Part shown: positions 27,930-35,908 of the stretch, one piece after another | Layout of the letters: each line of letters starts with the position of its first letter | Position numbering within the stretch: position 1 is the first letter of the stretch | From: Ga0074130 sp035492055 | GTDB lineage: Bacteria > Pseudomonadota > Gammaproteobacteria > Burkholderiales > Rhodocyclaceae | DNA length: 64,000 bases | Direction of reading: 5' to 3' | NCBI GenBank assembly: GCA_035492055.1 | Contig: DATJJR010000002.1 | Span: forward strand, 1 to 64,000 | The notes under the pieces: model-generated | Told to the model about the DNA's origin: nothing | Seen by the model: only the letters and a program-made list of their open reading frames with translations | The model's database searches: none | Position numbers and translations under genes: made by a program

Positions 27930-28724
27930 GTGAAAGCCCACGATCAAGCAGCAGGTCTGCGTCAACTCTTCAACGTACGCAGTGCGCGCGTCGTTTCACT
28001 GACGGCTTCCACTATCGTGCGCAGTCGCTCGCAGCTCGTGGTTGGCGCAGCGGCGCAACTGGCCTCGCGCGGGCATCGCGTGCTGGTGCTTGATGAAAAC
28101 CCGGCGCCAGATAATGCGAGTCGTCTGTTGCTGGATGCGGCGTTTCCTGACATGTTGCAGGTCGTGCGTGCCGAGGTGTCGCTTGAGCAGGCCGTTTATC
28201 GGGTCAACCGAAATTTGTCGGTGCTCGGTGCGGCTCGTCTGGTCAATGCGGGATTGCCATTTACGCGCCGTATCGCCGATATTTTCCAGATGCTGGTCGA
28301 TGGACATGACCTCATTCTTATCGATGCCAGTGTGGCACGCGCCGGATCCGCCAGTGCGCTGGCCTTGCAGGGTGAATTGATTATTGCGGTCAAGGCTGAA
28401 AGTGCCGGCATCATGCAGGCCTACACGCAAATCAAGAAACTGGCGCAACAACATCATCGCAACCGTTTCCGCATTCTCGTCAGCGGCATGATCGGCCGCG
28501 ATGAGGCGCGTGTTGTTTTCAACAACCTGAGAAAAGTGGCCGCCGAGCATCTGGGCGTGCAACTCGACTACCTCGGCCTTGCCGAACCGGAACGTGGCGA
28601 CATGCTTGCCGATCTGCTGGATGCGGGGCTGGGGCGCGAGGGTGTCGATCCGCGCGAATTTTCCGGCATGGCCGCGGCGCTGGGCCTCGCATCAGAGCAG
28701 GCATCGCGCCATTCGATGGTATAG
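27930..28724 (+). CDS. flhG: FlhG/FleN-like MinD-family protein lacking a P-loop
   Basis: A 264-residue MinD-fold protein in the flhG position after flhF. The N-terminal DQAAGLRQLF matches the FlhG activation helix. The Walker A region that should read GKGGVGKT is LTASTIVRSRSQ, with no glycine-rich loop and no lysine. Later motifs survive (VLVLDENPAPDNAS, LILIDASVA, LVSGM). ATP-dependent dimerisation is therefore doubtful. The start is GTG at 27930. FlhG normally limits flagellar number and, in FleQ-type systems, restrains the sigma-54 activator. Confidence 0.85.
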   Translation: MKAHDQAAGLRQLFNVRSARVVSLTASTIVRSRSQLVVGAAAQLASRGHRVLVLDENPAPDNASRLLLDAAFPDMLQVVRAEVSLEQAVYRVNRNLSVLGAARLVNAGLPFTRRIADIFQMLVDGHDLILIDASVARAGSASALALQGELIIAVKAESAGIMQAYTQIKKLAQQHHRNRFRILVSGMIGRDEARVVFNNLRKVAAEHLGVQLDYLGLAEPERGDMLADLLDAGLGREGVDPREFSGMAAALGLASEQASRHSMV

Positions 28725-28737
28725 TCGGCTCCCGGGA

Positions 28738-28749
28738 AAACGGCCGTTT
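28738..28749. other. Palindrome AAACGGCCGTTT before fliA
   Basis: A perfect 12-base palindrome lies ten bases before the fliA ATG, where a ribosome-binding site is expected. It could pair to hide the start or be an operator; no function is established. Confidence 0.3.
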
Positions 28750-28759
28750 ATCCGAATCG

Positions 28760-29533
28760 ATGTATAACGCTCAAGGCGTATTCGACAAACAAGAACTTGT
28801 CGTTCAGTACGCACCTCTCGTCAAACGCATTGCTTATCACCTGATGGCTCGCCTGCCGTCCAGTGTTCAGGTCGACGATCTGATACAGAACGGTATGCTC
28901 GGCCTACTTGATGCGTGCGCCCGTTTCGAAGACGGACAGGGAGCCCAGTTCGAAACCTACGCAGTGCAGCGGATACGCGGTGCGATGCTAGATGGCTTGC
29001 GCGAAAACGATTGGGTGCCGCGCAGTGTGCGCCGCGACATGCGCCGCGTCGAGACTGCCATGCTGCAACTGGAACACCAGCACGGCCGCCAGCCAACCGA
29101 AACCGAACTCGCAGCCGCACTGGATATGCCGCTGGCCGAATACCAGCGCTTGCTGGGCGATGCGCGTGGACATCAGTTGTTAAGCCTGGAGGACCTCGGT
29201 GGTGTTGGCGATGACGAAGAGTTCCTTGATCGTCATGAAACCGGTACGACGCAAGATCCGCTGTCGCTTTTGCTGGAAGATGATCTGCGCGCAGTGCTTG
29301 TCCGAGGCATCAACGCTCTGCCGGAGCGTGAAAAGCTGGTAATGTCCCTGTATTACGAAGAGGAGCTCAACTTGCGCGAAATCGGCGAAGTGCTTGAGGT
29401 GACTGAGTCCAGGGTATGTCAGCTGCATAGCCAGGCAATCGCTCGCTTGCGCGCGCAGGTGCTGGATGAAAACGGCAAGCTGCCGGCCAAGCGCCGCGGC
29501 CGGCCGCGCAAATCACCTGCGGCCGAGGCTTGA
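28760..29533 (+). CDS. fliA: Flagellar sigma factor FliA (sigma-28) with basic C-terminal tail
   Basis: A 257-residue sigma-28 with region 2 (YAPLVKRIAYHLMARLPSSVQVDDLIQNG and FETYAVQRIRGAMLDGLR), region 3, and region 4 (LPEREKLVMSLYYEEELNLREIGEVL). It transcribes late flagellar genes and is held inactive by FlgM, which is also encoded here. The C-terminus continues past region 4 into LPAKRRGRPRKSPAAEA, which contains an AT-hook-like GRP core flanked by basic residues. Start at 28760. It is followed by motC after three bases. Confidence 0.96.
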   Translation: MYNAQGVFDKQELVVQYAPLVKRIAYHLMARLPSSVQVDDLIQNGMLGLLDACARFEDGQGAQFETYAVQRIRGAMLDGLRENDWVPRSVRRDMRRVETAMLQLEHQHGRQPTETELAAALDMPLAEYQRLLGDARGHQLLSLEDLGGVGDDEEFLDRHETGTTQDPLSLLLEDDLRAVLVRGINALPEREKLVMSLYYEEELNLREIGEVLEVTESRVCQLHSQAIARLRAQVLDENGKLPAKRRGRPRKSPAAEA

Positions 29534-29536
29534 TCC

Positions 29537-30277
29537 ATGGATAAGCTCAGCCTGATTGGTCTGCTGTTTTCCATCGTCGCCATTATCGGCGGACATATGA
29601 TCGAAGGCGGTCATCTCGATGCGTTGCTGCAACCTGCGGCATGCCTGATTGTCATTGGTGGCACACTTGGTGCCGTCATGCTTCAAAGCCCGTTCAAGAT
29701 ATTTCGGCAAGGTCTGGTAATGCTGCGCTGGGTGTTCCGGCCGCCCAAGAGCGATACAAAAGCCGTGATCAACCAGATGACGCGCTGGAGTGGGTTGGCG
29801 CGCAAGGAAGGCTTGCTTTCGCTGGAAAACGAGATACGTACCTTGCGTGACCCGTTCGCGGTCAAGGGCCTGCAATTACTCGTCGATGGCGCAGAGCCCC
29901 TGCGTCTGCGCGAAGTGCTGGAGGTCGAGCTGGCGACGTTTGAGAACCAGCTCAAGGCATCGGCAAAGATATGGGAGTCTGCCGCGGGCTACGCGCCGAC
30001 CATCGGTATTCTCGGCGCCGTGCTCGGGTTGATCCATGTGATGGAAAACCTGTCCGATCCGTCCAAGCTGGGCGCGGGTATTGCTGTTGCTTTTGTTGCT
30101 ACCATTTATGGCGTCGGTTCGGCGAACCTCCTGTTTCTGCCGATTGCCAAGAAATTGCTGGCCTACGTTGCAGACCAGGTTTCGGTCCGCGAAATGTATG
30201 TCGATGGCCTCGTTGGCATTGCCAACGGCGACAATCCGCGGATCATCGAAAGCCGTTTGCAGGGCTATTTTGCGTGA
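29537..30277 (+). CDS. motC: Second stator protein, MotA-like (MotC)
   Basis: A 246-residue MotA/TolQ/ExbB-family stator with four membrane segments and the charged cytoplasmic loop (RKEGLLSLENEIRTLRDPF). The sequence AAGYAPTIGILGAVLGLIHVM holds the channel proline of the third helix. It is shorter than MotA at 7221 and resembles Pseudomonas MotC, a second stator that helps under high load or on surfaces. It is paired with motD, 17 bp downstream, and follows fliA. Confidence 0.92.
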   Translation: MDKLSLIGLLFSIVAIIGGHMIEGGHLDALLQPAACLIVIGGTLGAVMLQSPFKIFRQGLVMLRWVFRPPKSDTKAVINQMTRWSGLARKEGLLSLENEIRTLRDPFAVKGLQLLVDGAEPLRLREVLEVELATFENQLKASAKIWESAAGYAPTIGILGAVLGLIHVMENLSDPSKLGAGIAVAFVATIYGVGSANLLFLPIAKKLLAYVADQVSVREMYVDGLVGIANGDNPRIIESRLQGYFA

Positions 30278-30294
30278 AGCCGGGGCGCTGAGCC

Positions 30295-31083
30295 ATGCGA
30301 CGCAGAAGACGCCACGACGACGAGCATGAAAATCACGAGCGCTGGCTTGTATCCTATGCGGACTTCATAACGCTGTTGTTCGCCTTCTTCGTTGTCATGT
30401 ATGCGATCTCGTCGATCAACGAAGGCAAGTATCGCGTCCTGTCCGACGCCATCAATTCGGCTTTCCGCAACATTCCTGGTACGACGTCAGGAGCCACGCA
30501 GTCGGTGGCCGTACCGCAGGCTGTGCCCGTTGCCAAGCCGGAAGCGCCTCCGCCCAAGAGTGACGAGAAGCGGCAACGTAACAAGGAGCGTTTGCGCAAT
30601 ATGGCGCAACAGCTCATGACGACGCTGAATCCGCTCGTCAAGCGCGGCCAGGTGCGTGTGATCGAGACTGCGCAAGGCATTACGCTTGATATCGACGCCA
30701 GTGTATTGTTCTCTCCCGGCGCCGCTACCCTTGATGAAAAGGCGGTCGTGGTACTGGCAAACGTTGGCCACATTCTGGCTGGCAATGACTTCCCGATTGC
30801 AGTTGAAGGACATACGGACAACGTGCCGATCAGCAATGATTACTTTCCGTCCAACTGGGAGTTGTCTGCAGCGCGTGCGGCGTGTGTTGTGCGCTTGTTC
30901 ATTGCCAATGGTGTGGATGCACGATTGCTGACGGCCAGCGGTTATGCCGATCAGCGCCCTGTTGCCGACAATGCGACGGTCACCGGTCGCCAGCGCAATA
31001 GACGCGTGTCAATTACGATTCAATCACAAGAGGTTGATCCGGGTGTCAATGTACCCTTGGATCAAGAGCAAGGCCAAGAGTAG
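30295..31083 (+). CDS. motD: Second stator protein, MotB-like (MotD)
   Basis: A 262-residue MotB-type protein. A very basic N-terminus (MRRRRRHDDEHENHERW) leads into one membrane helix carrying the ion-binding D23 (SYADFITLLFAFFVVMY), then a Pro-rich linker and an OmpA-like peptidoglycan-binding domain (IAVEGHTDNVPISNDYF). It pairs with MotC. The gene ends 12 bp from the convergent flgN stop with no clear terminator between. Confidence 0.93.
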   Translation: MRRRRRHDDEHENHERWLVSYADFITLLFAFFVVMYAISSINEGKYRVLSDAINSAFRNIPGTTSGATQSVAVPQAVPVAKPEAPPPKSDEKRQRNKERLRNMAQQLMTTLNPLVKRGQVRVIETAQGITLDIDASVLFSPGAATLDEKAVVVLANVGHILAGNDFPIAVEGHTDNVPISNDYFPSNWELSAARAACVVRLFIANGVDARLLTASGYADQRPVADNATVTGRQRNRRVSITIQSQEVDPGVNVPLDQEQGQE

Positions 31084-31095
31084 TGTGCGATAGGG

Positions 31096-31563
31096 TCAGG
31101 CTTGGCCCAACGGGCGTGAACCTGTGCCATGACGTTGATGGCCGTCCGGTCCGTAAGTGCTGCCGCTATCAGCGTTGGCGGCGCTCATAAGCACCGAAAG
31201 TGCCTGCTGGTTGTACTGCATGCGCGTATTGATGATCTGGCCGTTGTTGTTGTTGAACTGGTTGGCAGTACGCGCCAGTTCCATTAATTTATTCCAAGCA
31301 GCCTGGGTTTCTGGCGTTGCGCCAATGAGCCAGGTTTCAATCGCTTTCTTGTCAGCATCAACGCCCAGCTCAGCCAGCGCGGTTTCACGCTGCCGACCAG
31401 CCTCGGTCAATTCGGTAATGAGTGTCGATTTCTGCTCAAGCAGCGGGTTTACCGCATTGACATCGCTGCCAATCAACAGCTTTTGTTCTTGTTCGAGAAT
31501 GCCAATGAAGCGCTCGAGAATCTCGGCTTCCGCAATGACGGCATCGAGAAGCTGTGTGGACAT
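31096..31563 (-). CDS. flgN: Flagellar export chaperone FlgN
   Basis: A 155-residue mostly helical protein of the FlgN family (ILEQEQKLLIGSDVNAVNPLLEQK; NNNNGQIINTRMQYNQQAL). FlgN keeps the hook-junction proteins FlgK and FlgL soluble and brings them to the export gate; both clients are encoded in this window. It lies 9 bp after flgM on the same strand, the usual flgM-flgN pair. The tail after about residue 135 is glycine- and histidine-rich and poorly conserved. Confidence 0.9.
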   Translation of the reverse strand: MSTQLLDAVIAEAEILERFIGILEQEQKLLIGSDVNAVNPLLEQKSTLITELTEAGRQRETALAELGVDADKKAIETWLIGATPETQAAWNKLMELARTANQFNNNNGQIINTRMQYNQQALSVLMSAANADSGSTYGPDGHQRHGTGSRPLGQA

Positions 31564-31572
31564 GAGTATGGT

Positions 31573-31902
31573 TTAGCTCTTGGCGTAGTCAGGCGACTGG
31601 GCAGTGAGCATGTCATGCACGTTTTGCAGGAGGCCATCGGCAATGCGCTCTGGATTGACCTGGAAGCGACCTTCGGAGATGGCACGTTTGATTTCGGACA
31701 CGCGATCGGCATCGGCGACCGGGCTGCTGGCAATAACGCTGGCAACATTACCGAGGTTGCTCAGCGCCGCTTCCGTGGACTGCTGCTGTGCGGGAGAGGC
31801 CTGAGTCGCGGAAGCGGCGCCAGCCTGACCGCCAGGGCGTGCGCGTGCCGCCCCAGTAGGGCTGCTTGGCGTGCTGGCGGGCTTGTTGGAGTCGATCTTC
31901 AC
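31573..31902 (-). CDS. flgM: Anti-sigma-28 factor FlgM
   Basis: A 109-residue FlgM. The disordered Ala/Pro/Ser/Gln-rich N-terminal half is needed for secretion, and the C-terminal half (VSEIKRAISEGRFQVNPERIADGLLQNV) is the FliA-binding region. The start is GTG at 31902 (MKIDSNKPA) with GAGGA upstream. A sigma-28 promoter lies 36 bp upstream, so FliA activates its own inhibitor, the normal feedback. Confidence 0.94.
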   Translation of the reverse strand: MKIDSNKPASTPSSPTGAARARPGGQAGAASATQASPAQQQSTEAALSNLGNVASVIASSPVADADRVSEIKRAISEGRFQVNPERIADGLLQNVHDMLTAQSPDYAKS

Positions 31903-31937
31903 GTTAATCCTCGTGCTCGAAAGGCTTTACGTCTTGC

Positions 31938-31964
31938 TCAACGGCAGGAATGCCGGAAACTTGA
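31938..31964 (-). promoter_or_regulatory. Sigma-28 (FliA) promoter of flgM-flgN
   Basis: On the minus strand TCAAGTTT, eleven bases, then GCCGTTGA. This matches TAAAGTTT-N11-GCCGATAA at 7 of 8 and 6 of 8 positions with exact spacing. It lies about 36 bp before the flgM GTG start. The palindrome CGGCA-GGAA-TGCCG (31942-31955) overlaps the -10 and spacer, so a regulator binding there would compete with FliA. Confidence 0.75.
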
Positions 31965-32013
31965 GGTGATTTTACCCGAAAACCAAAATCGAGCAATTTG
32001 AAAAACACTTGGT

Positions 32014-32709
32014 TTAAAAGGCAATTTCGACGATACCACCGGCGCGAGCGAGGCCGCTGACCGTTTGGCCGCTGTTCAGACGCACCTGTACAACCTTGCC
32101 TTCGGCGGCGGCGGCAATGGCGCGACCTTCATTGGTGACTTCAAAGCCGGGGCCACGTGAGACGACCTTGACCGTCTGTCCGGCCTGAATCACCGGAGGT
32201 TGACGTAAAAGCTCAAGCAGGATCGGTCGTCCGGCCGGAATCGGGATGACGGCAACGCTGCCGATGGCCTTGTCGGGTGAAAGCAATACGCCAGCGGGCA
32301 GGTCTCCGAGATCACCGCTTTGGAGGGTGATGTCGTTTGCGCCGATCAACTGGTTTTGCGCCAACGGCCGGTTTGCCGCAATGTAGCTGGCGACAAGGCG
32401 GATCTGTACGGGGACGTAAATGGACCAAGTGGGGCCGCTTGCTCCGCCATTGCAGCGAACGAGCACGGTGGTGCGGCCGATACTGCGTGCCCCCGGCGCC
32501 ATGCTGACGTCCAGGGACGGGCATGTGGGACGTCCGGCGCTGTTTTCGATCGGGCTGACCGTGAAGCTGGCTTGGCCTGGCATGCCGGCGGTTTGGTTGC
32601 GCAGATAATTTTCGACGGCAGTACGAATTTGAGCGTTGTCATCCCGGGCGGCATGGGCAGCAACGGCAAAAGCGGCAAAAAGCAATGGAGTCAGGCGACG
32701 GAGCAGCAT
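32014..32709 (-). CDS. flgA: Flagellar P-ring chaperone FlgA
   Basis: A 231-residue periplasmic protein with a clear signal peptide (MLLRRLTPLLFAAFAVAAHA). The C-terminal SAF-type domain has the FlgA motifs RPILLELLRQPPVIQAGQTVKVV and NEGRAIAAAAEGKVVQVRLNSGQTVSG. FlgA helps FlgI assemble the P ring. It is divergent from flgB across 224 bp and lies 111 bp upstream of flgM on the same strand. Confidence 0.94.
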   Translation of the reverse strand: MLLRRLTPLLFAAFAVAAHAARDDNAQIRTAVENYLRNQTAGMPGQASFTVSPIENSAGRPTCPSLDVSMAPGARSIGRTTVLVRCNGGASGPTWSIYVPVQIRLVASYIAANRPLAQNQLIGANDITLQSGDLGDLPAGVLLSPDKAIGSVAVIPIPAGRPILLELLRQPPVIQAGQTVKVVSRGPGFEVTNEGRAIAAAAEGKVVQVRLNSGQTVSGLARAGGIVEIAF

Positions 32710-32751
32710 GGGGTGGATTCAAACACGCCAGGTCGCCAGAGGCAAGCGTGG

Positions 32752-32766
32752 CGGCAAGTTTTGCCG
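32752..32766. promoter_or_regulatory. Palindrome CGGCAA-GTT-TTGCCG between flgA and flgB
   Basis: Six-base arms CGGCAA and TTGCCG flank GTT. It is 127 bp before the flgB sigma-54 element and 43 bp before the flgA start, in the shared divergent region. Same core as the flhB and flgK sites. Confidence 0.5.
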
Positions 32767-32791
32767 ATGCGGCATTGTAACCGGCCGAAAA

Positions 32792-32805
32792 CGGCAAGAA
32801 TGCCG
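32792..32805. promoter_or_regulatory. Palindrome CGGCA-AGAA-TGCCG between flgA and flgB
   Basis: A second, one-base-tighter copy of the palindrome, with its centre about 40 bp (near four helical turns) from the first. The 16-base string AACGGCAAGAATGCCG also resembles an enteric FlhDC half-box, so FlhDC binding is an alternative reading. Confidence 0.45.
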
Positions 32806-32878
32806 CTGCGGTCCGGGGTGGTGTGCGCTTGTCTGGCTGCAGCCCTTCTGCTGCGGGAGTGTTGGATTTTCTTGTGGC

Positions 32879-32894
32879 TGGCACGAAGAATGCA
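32879..32894 (+). promoter_or_regulatory. Sigma-54 (-24/-12) promoter of flgB operon
   Basis: TGGCACG, four bases, ATGCA. GG and GC are ten bases apart, and 11 of 12 consensus positions match. It lies 39 bp before the flgB ATG, with an expected start near 32905. The two palindromes upstream are at normal enhancer distance. Confidence 0.7.
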
Positions 32895-32933
32895 TTGCTT
32901 CTGACGTCAGCCATCTCAATATCCAACCGCGCC

Positions 32934-33347
32934 ATGATTGATCGTATCGAAAGCGACCTCGGCAACCTGCATTCCGCGCTCAATTTACGTGCGTATCGGC
33001 AGGAGGTGCTGGCTTCGAATATCGCCAATGCGGATACGCCCAATTACAAGGCGCGTGATTTCGATTTCAAGACGGCGTTGAACAATGCAACAAGCGGCAA
33101 GGGTACGGGGGCAATCGACATGACAGTGACCTCGTCGCGTCATATCGCGGGCTCTTCGGGGGCGACATCGAGTAGTGATCTGCAGTACCGCACCGAGTAT
33201 CAAGGTTCTGTTGATGGAAATACCGTAAATCTGGACGTCGAGCGTTCGGCATTTACCGAGAACGCGCTGCAATACGAAACCACGCTGACTGTCATTCGGG
33301 GCAAGTTCAGCAGTCTGAGCGCAGCGCTGCAGTCGCAAGGAAGCTGA
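32934..33347 (+). CDS. flgB: Flagellar proximal rod protein FlgB
   Basis: A 137-residue rod protein. The conserved N-terminal helix (LHSALNLRAYRQEVLASNIANADTPNYKARDFDF) carries the NIANxxTPxYK rod signature. The start at 32934 (MIDRIESDL) fits the family; the in-frame sequence upstream back to 32823 is not FlgB-like. It begins the flgBCDEFGHIJ operon, all co-directional with short gaps. Confidence 0.95.
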   Translation: MIDRIESDLGNLHSALNLRAYRQEVLASNIANADTPNYKARDFDFKTALNNATSGKGTGAIDMTVTSSRHIAGSSGATSSSDLQYRTEYQGSVDGNTVNLDVERSAFTENALQYETTLTVIRGKFSSLSAALQSQGS

Positions 33348-33352
33348 GATAA

Positions 33353-33766
33353 ATGAGCCTGACTAACGTTTTTGCCATTGCTGGTTCGGCGCTGACTGCG
33401 CAGTCAGCGCGTTTGAATGCAACGTCCAGCAATCTTGCCAATGCTGACAGTGTCGCGGGTGCTGACGGTCAGCCGTATCGCGCCAAGGAAGTTGTATTCA
33501 AGGCTGTGTCGATGGGTGCGAACAACGACCCGAGTGCGATGGGGGTCCAAGTGTCGCAAGTGGTTGAAAGCGCGGCACCGTTCCGCATGACGTACGAGCC
33601 CAATAATCCGGCGGCCAATACCGACGGCTATGTATCCATGCCCAATGTGAACGTGGTTGACGAGATGGTGAACATGATCTCGGCCTCGCGCGCGTATCAA
33701 AACAACGTCGAGGTGATGAATACCGCCAAGACGATGATGCAAAAAGCACTGACGCTTGCTCAGTGA
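33353..33766 (+). CDS. flgC: Flagellar proximal rod protein FlgC
   Basis: A 137-residue rod protein with the N-terminal rod signature (SSNLANADSVAG) and the conserved C-terminal helix (NVVDEMVNMISASRAYQNNVEVMNTAKTM) that packs in the rod core. It lies 5 bp after flgB. FlgC joins FlgB and FlgF to connect the MS ring to the distal rod. Confidence 0.96.
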   Translation: MSLTNVFAIAGSALTAQSARLNATSSNLANADSVAGADGQPYRAKEVVFKAVSMGANNDPSAMGVQVSQVVESAAPFRMTYEPNNPAANTDGYVSMPNVNVVDEMVNMISASRAYQNNVEVMNTAKTMMQKALTLAQ

Positions 33767-33781
33767 TGAAGGAGATTTGAA

Positions 33782-34492
33782 ATGGCTTCCAGTGTAAACA
33801 ACGATGCAAGTGCGCTGTTCAATCAACTGAATTCGGTACGTACGGGTTCCACGTCGAACTCGGATGATTCAGTGAGCGGTGCCCAGGCAGATTTCCTGAA
33901 TCTGCTGACGACCCAACTGCAAAACCAGGATCCGCTGAATCCGATGGATAACGCGCAGATGACCTCGCAGCTGGCGCAGATCAATACGGTGGACGGCATC
34001 AACAAGCTGAACGCCACGCTCACGGCCATGATGAACAACAGCACGACCCAACAGGCCCTGCAAGCAGCGGCGTTGGTGGGGCATGGTGCCTTGGTTGCCG
34101 GCAATAACATGGCATTGACGAGCAGCACGGCGAGCGACGGTACGACCAGCTCGGCGGCCATCGGCGGCTTCAATCTCGCCAGCAATGCCGATATCGTCAC
34201 AGTCAAGGTTTCTGATGCGAGCGGTAATGTCGTGCGCACGATCACCCTGCAGAATCAAGATGCCGGAACGCAGAACTTCGTCTGGGACGGCAAGGACGAC
34301 AACGGTAATACCGAACCGGCAGGCAACTACACCTTCAGCGTGAGTGCCACTCAGGGCACCAACAAGGTCGAGGCAGACCCGCTCCAGTTCGGCTATATCA
34401 GCGGTGTCACGCTTGGCAGTAGCGGCACAATCGGTGTTGACGTCGGTAGCTATGGCCGCTTCAGTCTCAGCGATATCCAGCAAATCATCTAA
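33782..34492 (+). CDS. flgD: Hook cap protein FlgD
   Basis: A 236-residue FlgD. The N-terminal segment has the cap signature FLNLLTTQLQNQDPLNPMDNAQMTSQLAQI. The C-terminal half has the FlgD Ig-like and Tudor-like repeats (VRTITLQNQDAGTQNFVWDGKDDNGNTEPAGNYTF). It caps the growing hook so that FlgE can add at the tip. The ATG follows AAGGAG. Confidence 0.96.
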   Translation: MASSVNNDASALFNQLNSVRTGSTSNSDDSVSGAQADFLNLLTTQLQNQDPLNPMDNAQMTSQLAQINTVDGINKLNATLTAMMNNSTTQQALQAAALVGHGALVAGNNMALTSSTASDGTTSSAAIGGFNLASNADIVTVKVSDASGNVVRTITLQNQDAGTQNFVWDGKDDNGNTEPAGNYTFSVSATQGTNKVEADPLQFGYISGVTLGSSGTIGVDVGSYGRFSLSDIQQII

Positions 34493-34525
34493 TTATTTGA
34501 CTGACACGGTTTCAGGAGAGAGAAC

Positions 34526-35878
34526 ATGTCTTTTCAACAAGGTTTGAGCGGTCTTGACGGTGCATCGAACGCGCTCGACACGATCGGCAACAACATCGCC
34601 AACTCCAGCACGGTCGGCTTCAAGGGGGCGACTGCGCAGTTTTCCGACGTTTATGCGGCGGCGATGGTCGGTTCCAGCTCAAATCAGGTTGGTATCGGCA
34701 GCACGACCGCTGCGGTGGCTCAGACGTTTACCCAGGGTAATTTCACGACCACCGGTAACCCGCTCGATGTCGCGATCAACGGTAACGGCTTCTACCGCTT
34801 GTCGAGCCAAACGGGGGCCAGTTCCGGCGAGATATCCTATACGCGTAACGGGCAATTTTCGGTCAATAGCAATGGGTATATCGTCAATTCCGCCGGCTTG
34901 TTCTTGACCGGTATTTTGCCGGATGCCTCGGGCAACATTCCTTCCAGCGGTCCGGCGGGTGCGATTCAACTCAATACATCGTTGATCAATCCGAAGTCGA
35001 CGACGGCAAGCCAGATCGGCCTTAATCTCGATTCAACCGAGAAAGTGGTGACCGTAACGCCGTTCGATCCGACGAATCCGACGACCTACAACGACTCGAC
35101 GACCCAGACCGTCTACGACAGCCTGGGTAATCCGCACAGCTTGCAGATGTATTTTGTGAAAACGGATACTTCGAATCAATGGCTGATGTATACAGAACTT
35201 GACGGCGACGCCACGACGCTGAATAGCACCGCAAACGGTGCGGCTGATCCGGCGCTCGCCTTGGGGCAAGCGGCTGGAAGCATCACCGTGGACGGGGTGG
35301 CGGCTACCGGTGGTATTGCGCTCAGCTTCAATTCGTCAGGCGCATTGACGACCACGATGCCGATGACGCAAACGAGTACGCCTGCACTGTGGCCGCCGGC
35401 CGGTTACAGCCTGGCCGCGACCACCGGTGCCACCAATCTCCTGTTCTCGCTTGATCTGACCGGCACCACGCAATTTGGTGCCAAGTTCGGCGTCAATGCA
35501 ATTGCGCAGGATGGTTTCGCGCCGGGTAATTTGACCGGAATCAAGATTGGAACCGACGGCACCGTGAGCGGTACCTACTCGAATGGTCAATTGCGTGCGA
35601 TGGGCCGCTTGGTGTTGTCGACCTTCCAGAACAACAACGGCTTGCAGAACGTAGGCGGCAACCTGTGGCAGGAAACCGCTTCATCGGGCCAGCCGGTCAC
35701 CGGTACACCGGGACAAGGCAATCTGGGCGTACTGCAGTCTGGCTCGGTCGAAGATTCAAACGTCGATTTGACCTCCGAACTGGTGAACATGATCGTTCAG
35801 CAACGTGCATATCAGGCGAATGCGCAGACGATCAAGACGCAGGACACGATCCTGCAGACCCTGGTGAACCTGCAGTAA
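34526..35878 (+). CDS. flgE: Flagellar hook protein FlgE
   Basis: A 450-residue hook subunit. Conserved ends: N-terminal SFQQGLSGLDGASNALDTIGNNIANSSTVGFK and C-terminal DLTSELVNMIVQQRAYQANAQTIKTQDTILQTLVNL. The middle is the variable surface region rich in Thr, Ser and Gly. The length is within the family's range. It is preceded by CAGGAGAGAG and followed by flgF after 30 bp. Confidence 0.96.
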   Translation: MSFQQGLSGLDGASNALDTIGNNIANSSTVGFKGATAQFSDVYAAAMVGSSSNQVGIGSTTAAVAQTFTQGNFTTTGNPLDVAINGNGFYRLSSQTGASSGEISYTRNGQFSVNSNGYIVNSAGLFLTGILPDASGNIPSSGPAGAIQLNTSLINPKSTTASQIGLNLDSTEKVVTVTPFDPTNPTTYNDSTTQTVYDSLGNPHSLQMYFVKTDTSNQWLMYTELDGDATTLNSTANGAADPALALGQAAGSITVDGVAATGGIALSFNSSGALTTTMPMTQTSTPALWPPAGYSLAATTGATNLLFSLDLTGTTQFGAKFGVNAIAQDGFAPGNLTGIKIGTDGTVSGTYSNGQLRAMGRLVLSTFQNNNGLQNVGGNLWQETASSGQPVTGTPGQGNLGVLQSGSVEDSNVDLTSELVNMIVQQRAYQANAQTIKTQDTILQTLVNLQ

Positions 35879-35908
35879 TCGCTCCGAAAACTAGCTGAAG
35901 CCACGTAA

